A stretch of 9,008 nucleotides of DNA. It comes from DATHTC01 sp050262775 (GTDB lineage: Bacteria; Actinomycetota; Thermoleophilia; Gaiellales; Gaiellaceae). Positions within the stretch are counted from its first letter, which is position 1. Each line of letters opens with the position of its first letter. The position numbers were made by a program, and so were the translations under genes. Under the pieces are notes generated by a model. That model was given only the letters and a program-made list of their open reading frames with translations. It did no database searches and had not been told where the DNA came from. The stretch is taken from NCBI GenBank assembly GCA_050262775.1, contig JBLNEO010000092.1:1-9008 (forward strand). Reading direction: 5' to 3'. Below, one piece after another: positions 5,374 through 9,008 of the stretch.

Positions 5374-6339
5374 GTGGACCGGGCGGTTCGGCGGGCAGAG
5401 GCGCAGCGGGCATGGGAGGCCGCCGCGGCACCCGCTCCCGCCGAGGGCCCGATGCGGCGCCTGCTCCGGCGCGCGCTGCGGTTCTACGTCGAGGACGTGG
5501 CGGTGCGACAGCGGGCGCTCGCGGACGCGACGCTGAAGCTCGTCGACGCGCTGTCGGAGGACCTCGACGCGGCGCAGCGCGCGCTCGACGAGGAACGGCG
5601 GCGGACGACGGCCCTCGAGGAGCGGCTGCTCCGCCTCGAGCGGCGGCCGCCCGGTGACGCGCAGGCGACCGTCGCCGTGCAGCCGCGGGCGGCCGCGCTC
5701 CCGGACTACTTCGCCTTCGAGAGCCGGATGCGGGCCTCCACGGAGGAGACGCGCGAGAAGCAGCGGCCGTACGTGGCCCTGTTCGCCGACGCGGCGCCGG
5801 TGCTCGACGTCGGCTGCGGCCGCGGCGAGTTCCTCGGCCTGCTCCGCGACGCGGGGATCGAGGCGCGCGGCGTCGACGCCGACGCCGACATGGTCGCCGA
5901 CGCGCGCGGCGAGGGGCTCGACGTCGCGCAGGCCGACGTACTCTCCACGCTCGAGGAGGTGAAGCCGGCGTCGCTCGGCGGCATCTTCGGGGCGCAGCTC
6001 GTCGAGCACCTGCCGCCGCCGGCGCTCGTGCGCCTCCTCGAGCTCGCCCACCGCGCCCTGCGCCCGGGCGGGGTGCTCGTGCTCGAGACGATCAACCCGC
6101 TCTCGCCGCTCGCCCTGCGGAACTACTACGCCGACCTCACGCACGCGCAGCCGCTCGTCCCCGAGACGCTGGAGCTGCTCGTGAGCGGTGCGGGCTTCAC
6201 CGGCGTCGAGGTGCGGTTCGCGAACCCGCCCGGCGAGCGGCTCGCGCGGCCGGACGACCCGGTGGTCGCCGCCAACGTCGACCGGCTGAACGACCTGCTC
6301 TTCGGGCCGCTCGACTACGCGCTCGTCGCACGGAGGTAG
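5374..6339 (+). CDS. Coiled-coil class I methyltransferase, WbdD N-domain-like
   Basis: The protein has 321 residues, GTG 5374 to TAG 6337-6339, nine bases after the previous stop and preceded by a weak GTAGGG. Residues about 35-96 are charged and heptad-like, suggesting a coiled coil. From YFAFESRMR onward the sequence follows the methyltransferase family that includes the N-terminal half of the O-antigen chain terminator WbdD: VLDVGCGRGEF (143-153, motif I intact), GVDAD with Asp168 as the ribose-binding acid, a GIFGAQLVEHL segment (Glu211, His212), LRPGGVLVLETINPLS, then the family-specific YYADLTHAQPLVPETL. All SAM-binding features are present. Unlike WbdD it has no kinase domain. It probably methylates the end or a residue of a surface polysaccharide. 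Its last 25 bases overlap the convergent BKACE gene. Confidence 0.88.
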   Translation: MDRAVRRAEAQRAWEAAAAPAPAEGPMRRLLRRALRFYVEDVAVRQRALADATLKLVDALSEDLDAAQRALDEERRRTTALEERLLRLERRPPGDAQATVAVQPRAAALPDYFAFESRMRASTEETREKQRPYVALFADAAPVLDVGCGRGEFLGLLRDAGIEARGVDADADMVADARGEGLDVAQADVLSTLEEVKPASLGGIFGAQLVEHLPPPALVRLLELAHRALRPGGVLVLETINPLSPLALRNYYADLTHAQPLVPETLELLVSGAGFTGVEVRFANPPGERLARPDDPVVAANVDRLNDLLFGPLDYALVARR

Positions 6340-7184
6340 CGCGCAGGCTCGAGCCCGATCAGCCGCCGGGCGACCTCGGGTGTGGCGACCGGCCGCTCGA
6401 CCGCCTCCGCGACCCGGACGAGCCGTTCGACGAGCGCGACGTTGCTCGCCGGCCGCGTCTTCTCCGTGTCGAGCCACAGGTTGTCCTCGAGGCCGACGCG
6501 GACGTGCCCGCCCATCGTGATCGCCATCGCGTTCACCGCGAGCTGGAAGCGACCGATCCCGGCGGCGGCCCACGTCGTCGCCGGCGGGAGCGAGGTGACG
6601 AGCGTCGCGAGGTGGAACGGCGTCGCGGCGAGCGTGCCGAGCGAGCCGAGCAGCAGGTTGACGTAGAAGGGGGGCTCGAGGACGCCGCGCCCGATCAGGT
6701 AGCTCGCGTAGTCGAGCATCCCCAGGTCGAACACCTCGAGCTCCGGGACGATGCCGCGCTCGCGCATCCGCTCCGCGAGCCGGCGGATCATCGCCGGCTC
6801 GTTCACGGACGCCTGCGTCGGGAAGTTCAGCGAGCCGAGCGTCAGCGAGGCCAGCTCCGGCTTCAGCTCGCCGTCGAGGCTGAGCACCTCCGAGCGCTCC
6901 TCGAAGCGCCGGAAGGTGCGGCCGCTGGTCGACACGCAGACGATCAGGTCGGGCGCCGCCTCCCGGACGGCGGCCACGACGTCGGCGTAGACCTCGGCGC
7001 GGTAGGTCGGCGTCCCGTGCACGTCGCGTGCGTGCAGGTGGACGATCGAGGCCCCGGCGGCCCGGCAGCGCGCCGCGTCCGCGGCGATCTCCTCGGGCGT
7101 GATCGGGACGTTGGGGTTGTCCTCGCGCGTCGGCACCATCCCCGTCAGCGCGGCGTTGACGATCAGCGGCGTCTCGAGCGTCAC
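6315..7184 (-). CDS. BKACE (DUF849) beta-keto acid cleavage enzyme, 3-keto-5-aminohexanoate cleavage-type
   Basis: The protein has 289 residues, GTG 7184 to TAG 6315-6317, a normal length for the family. These are Zn-dependent TIM-barrel enzymes that condense a beta-keto acid with acetyl-CoA and cleave it to acetoacetate and a new acyl-CoA; Kce of lysine fermentation is the founding member. Visible signatures are NAALTGMVPTREDNPNVPIT (10-29), HLHARD (zinc ligands His49 and His51), SLTLGSLNFP, PELEVFDLGML, PFYVNLLLGSLGT, TWAAAGIGRFQ and GGHVRVGLEDN, whose Glu is the further zinc ligand. All appear intact. Substrate varies widely in this family and cannot be read here. The start overlaps the acyltransferase stop as GTGA, with purine-rich GAGGAGGGG and GAGGG upstream, so the pair is translationally coupled. 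It is not beside lysine fermentation genes; the setting is glycan biosynthesis. Confidence 0.93.
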   Translation of the reverse strand: MTLETPLIVNAALTGMVPTREDNPNVPITPEEIAADAARCRAAGASIVHLHARDVHGTPTYRAEVYADVVAAVREAAPDLIVCVSTSGRTFRRFEERSEVLSLDGELKPELASLTLGSLNFPTQASVNEPAMIRRLAERMRERGIVPELEVFDLGMLDYASYLIGRGVLEPPFYVNLLLGSLGTLAATPFHLATLVTSLPPATTWAAAGIGRFQLAVNAMAITMGGHVRVGLEDNLWLDTEKTRPASNVALVERLVRVAEAVERPVATPEVARRLIGLEPARYLRATSA

Positions 7185-7816
7185 TTGCCCTCGATCCCCT
7201 CCTCGACGATGCGCGCAGGGACGCCGAGGACCTTGGCGCGGTCCGGCACGTCCGCCGTCACGACGGCGCCCGCGCCGACCACCGCGTGCGACCCGACGGA
7301 GACGGTGTTGAGGACGAGCGCGCCCATCGCCACGTAGGCGGCCTCCCCGATCCGGCAGAGGCCGGCGACGTTCGCGCCCGACTGGAGGGAGGTGAAGTCC
7401 CCGATCGTCGTGTGGTGGCCGACCAGGCAGCCGCGGTTCAGCAGCACGTGCCGTCCGATCGTCGTGTACGCGGCGACGATCGCGCCCGGGCCGACCACGG
7501 TGCCCTCTCCGAGGGTGCTCGTCGAGGAGACGCGCGAGCCCGGGTGCACGACGGTGGCGAACCCGAGCCCGCGCGCCTCGGCGTCGCGGACGAACCGGCT
7601 CCGCGTCGTCGTGCCGAGCCCGCACACGGCGTCGTGCGTCGCCGCGAGCGGCGCGACCTCGTCGATCCAGTGCACGGGGAGCCCCACGAGCGTCGCCCCG
7701 GGCTCCGCGCGGACCTCGTTGACGACGAACCCCGCGATCTCGTAGCCGGCGTCGGCGGCGACGTCCGCGATCTCGACGGAGAACTCCGTCGCTCCGAGCA
7801 CGAGGAGCGGCCGCAC
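7181..7816 (-). CDS. NeuD/PglD-family sugar O- or N-acyltransferase
   Basis: The protein has 211 residues, GTG 7816 to TGA 7181-7183, the usual size. Residues 1-90 form the Rossmann-like PglD_N domain (RPLLVLGATEFSVEIADVA, then GFVVNE), which binds the sugar nucleotide. Residues about 103-200 are hexapeptide repeats of a left-handed beta helix (LGEGTVVGPGAIVAAYTTIG, IGDFTSLQSGANVAG, VVGAGAVVTADVP), where acyl-CoA binds between trimer subunits. His134 in VGHHTTIGD aligns with the catalytic His of PglD. The family acetylates amino groups of bacillosamine-type sugars or hydroxyls of sialic acid; which applies here is unknown. No start codon lies in frame between 7816 and the -10-like TAGAAT ten bases upstream, so the start is well fixed and the mRNA nearly leaderless. 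It is first in a coupled pair with BKACE. Confidence 0.92.
   Translation of the reverse strand: MRPLLVLGATEFSVEIADVAADAGYEIAGFVVNEVRAEPGATLVGLPVHWIDEVAPLAATHDAVCGLGTTTRSRFVRDAEARGLGFATVVHPGSRVSSTSTLGEGTVVGPGAIVAAYTTIGRHVLLNRGCLVGHHTTIGDFTSLQSGANVAGLCRIGEAAYVAMGALVLNTVSVGSHAVVGAGAVVTADVPDRAKVLGVPARIVEEGIEGK
7188..7204 (-). promoter_or_regulatory. Ribosome-binding region for BKACE inside the acyltransferase gene
   Basis: On the minus strand GAGGAGGGG (7204-7196) and GAGGG (7192-7188) precede GTG 7184 by 11 and 3 bases. They form the last codons of the acyltransferase, encoding its Glu- and Gly-rich tail. Neither spacing is ideal alone, but together with the GTGA overlap they support 7184 as the start and argue for coupled translation. 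The equivalent junction between epimerase and aminotransferase has no comparable site. Confidence 0.5.
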
Positions 7817-7826
7817 GTGGACGGCG

Positions 7827-7836
7827 ATTCTACAAT
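7827..7836. promoter_or_regulatory. Bidirectional promoter, overlapping -10 elements sharing TA
   Basis: The ten bases ATTCTACAAT stand out as AT-rich in a GC-rich region. On the minus strand TAGAAT (7832-7827) and on the plus strand TACAAT (7831-7836) each match the TATAAT consensus at five of six positions and share the central TA at 7831-7832. Each is followed by exactly ten bases and then a start codon: GTG 7816 of the acyltransferase and ATG 7847 of the glycosyltransferase. No good -35 is seen at 17 bases on either side. The symmetric layout strongly suggests divergent transcription from one melted site with 5' leaders of only a few bases. Confidence 0.7.
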
Positions 7837-7846
7837 CGCCCCGTCG

Positions 7847-9008
7847 ATGGGTCCGACGGCCGGCGGCGGTGGAGGATCGTTGCGCGGCCGGCGCGTCGTG
7901 TTCGTGCTCACGTGGTCGTCGTTCGGCGGCGCGGAGCGGAAGGCGCTGACGCTCGCCCGGCACCTGCGCGACGCCGAGGGCGCCGAGCCGGTGTGCGTCG
8001 CGCTGACCGCGGAGGCGGGCGCGGCGGCCGCCGTCGCCGACGAGCTCGGGATCCCGTGGCACGTCGTGCCGGCGGACTGGCGCGGAGGCCGGGGGGACAA
8101 GGCGCGGCAGCTCGCCCGCGTGGCGCGGAGGCTGCGCTCGCTCCGTCCCGACGTGCTCCTGCCGCAGTGCACGTTCGCCTCCACCGTGTGCGGGCTCACG
8201 TGGCGCGCGACGGGCGCGCGGCTGTGCGTGTGGAACCAGTGCGACGTCATCGGCTCGCGTGTCGGGACGGGGCTCGTGCGACGGGCGCTCGCGTCGTCGT
8301 CGCTCGCGGTCGCCTGCGCGCACCACGGCCGTGAGCTCCTCGTCCGCGAGCTCGGCGCGGCACCGGAGCGGACGCACACCGTGTACGGCGAGGTGCGCCT
8401 GCCGCGGCCCGTCGAGGATCGGGCCGCCTGGCGCTCGCGGCTCGGCCTCGGCGACGCCGACCTCGCCGTGACGATGCTCGCGAACTTCAAGCCGGGCAAG
8501 GACCACCCGACGCTCCTGCGCGCGTGGCGGCGGGTGGTCGACGGGCGGCCGGAGGGCGCGCCTCGCGCCGTGCTCGTCCTCGCGGGGTCGGATCTCGGGA
8601 CGCTGCGCGACGCGAAGGCGGTCGCCTTCGACCTCGACCTCGGCGGCACGGTGCGGTTCCCGGGTCGCGTCGCCGACGTGGCCGGGCTCCTCGCGGCGAC
8701 GGACGTCGCCGCGCTCGCCTCGGAGAGCGAGTGCCTCGGCCGCGGCGTGCTCGAGCCGATGGCCGTGGGGCTGCCCGTGACGGGCACGGACAACCCCGGG
8801 ATCCGCGAGGCGGTCGGCCCCGACGGCGCCGGGCTGCTCGCGCCGCCGGGCGACGCCGGGGCGCTCGCCGGGCGGCTCCTGCGGCTGCTGGACGACGGCG
8901 ACCTGCGCGGGCGGGCGGGCGCTGCGAACGCGTCGCGGATCGCCGCCGCTTTCTCGCGGGAGCGGACGACCGACGCGTACGTCCGGCTCCTGGAGGACGC
9001 GCTCGCCG
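7847..9008 (+). CDS. GT4-family glycosyltransferase, 3' end outside window
   Basis: From ATG 7847 the frame stays open to the right edge, giving 387 residues, so only a short C-terminal piece is missing. The GT-B fold is evident. The N-terminal acceptor domain has RRVVFVLTWSSFGGAERKAL (GGAER at 27-31). The donor domain has NFKPGKDHPTLLRAW (from 213) and SESECLGRGVLEPMAVGLPV, containing the GT4 EX7E motif with Glu295 and Glu303, followed by TGTDNPGIREAVG and a closing DAGALAGRLLRLLDD segment. Such retaining enzymes transfer a sugar from a nucleotide donor to a glycan or lipid acceptor on the cytoplasmic side of the membrane. Donor and acceptor are not predictable. The Gly-rich start (GPTAGGGGGS) precedes the first strand. 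It is transcribed divergently from the acyltransferase, so the two are probably co-regulated. Confidence 0.92.
   Translation, partial: MGPTAGGGGGSLRGRRVVFVLTWSSFGGAERKALTLARHLRDAEGAEPVCVALTAEAGAAAAVADELGIPWHVVPADWRGGRGDKARQLARVARRLRSLRPDVLLPQCTFASTVCGLTWRATGARLCVWNQCDVIGSRVGTGLVRRALASSSLAVACAHHGRELLVRELGAAPERTHTVYGEVRLPRPVEDRAAWRSRLGLGDADLAVTMLANFKPGKDHPTLLRAWRRVVDGRPEGAPRAVLVLAGSDLGTLRDAKAVAFDLDLGGTVRFPGRVADVAGLLAATDVAALASESECLGRGVLEPMAVGLPVTGTDNPGIREAVGPDGAGLLAPPGDAGALAGRLLRLLDDGDLRGRAGAANASRIAAAFSRERTTDAYVRLLEDALA

Noticed and set aside
6346..6355. Perfect 10-bp palindrome GGCTCGAGCC near the convergent gene ends, as a possible terminator
   Set aside because: It lies inside BKACE codons, has no loop and no T-run, and CTCGAG-type strings recur throughout this GC-rich coding DNA.
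3844..6573. Minus-strand open frame of 909 codons opposite the SSI-like and methyltransferase genes
   Set aside because: Its translation is Arg- and His-rich low complexity, while the plus strand here carries three genes with clear conserved motifs.
7912..8334. Plus-strand open frame of 140 codons within the glycosyltransferase
   Set aside because: It is in a different frame from the GT4 gene, is Arg/Gly-rich, and has no recognisable motif or start signal.
7438..8793. Minus-strand open frame of 451 codons opposite the glycosyltransferase
   Set aside because: It is Ser/Arg/Pro-rich without motifs and covers the GT4 gene, whose GGAER and EX7E motifs are clear on the plus strand.
1..9008. tRNA, rRNA, CRISPR array, insertion sequence, toxin-antitoxin or phage defence system
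   Set aside because: I read both strands for clover-leaf ends, spaced direct repeats, transposase motifs and terminal inverted repeats and saw none; every substantial stretch is accounted for by the eleven genes.

Overview
The window is very GC-rich (above 70% by eye), gene-dense and dominated by GTG starts. It has no RNA gene, insertion sequence or CRISPR array. Composition, the near-absence of leaders and a subtilisin-inhibitor-like (SSI-like) secreted protein point to a high-GC actinobacterium, possibly of the class Thermoleophilia; the class-level guess is weak. I count eleven protein genes in seven alternately oriented transcription units. No stretch longer than about 100 bases lies outside a gene.

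Layout. 1-573 (+) is the 3' part of an IF-2B/ribose-1,5-bisphosphate-isomerase-like gene. 570-1130 (-) is a TetR-family repressor with a clear promoter and palindromic operator. 1222-2049 (+), divergent from it, is a membrane diguanylate cyclase. 4063 down to 2046 (-) is a two-gene unit: an NAD-dependent nucleotide-sugar epimerase/dehydratase translationally coupled (GTGA overlap) to a DegT/DnrJ/EryC1 aminotransferase. 4087-6339 (+) is a three-gene unit: the SSI-like protein, a DUF4214-methyltransferase fusion and a coiled-coil WbdD-like methyltransferase. 7816 down to 6315 (-) is a NeuD/PglD-type acyltransferase coupled (GTGA again) to a beta-keto acid cleavage enzyme (BKACE, DUF849). 7847 onward (+) is a GT4 glycosyltransferase that runs off the window.

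Together the middle and right parts look like an accessory cell-surface glycan locus. The epimerase and aminotransferase would make an amino sugar nucleotide, the acyltransferase would acylate it, the two methyltransferases would modify or cap the glycan, and the glycosyltransferase would transfer a sugar. The BKACE is unexpected here. It could supply the acyl-CoA used by the acyltransferase, which is the main functional hypothesis I offer. The cyclic-di-GMP synthase next door might set when the glycan is made, but nothing in the sequence proves that.

The most striking DNA-level structure is at the two divergent gene starts (4070-4079 and 7827-7836). In each, two opposed -10-like hexamers share one central TA, and each hexamer sits 6 to 10 bases from a start codon. 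This suggests bidirectional promoters producing leaderless mRNAs. Eight of ten visible stop codons are TAG; the two TGA stops are those built into GTGA overlaps. Two convergent gene pairs end on one shared CTAG.
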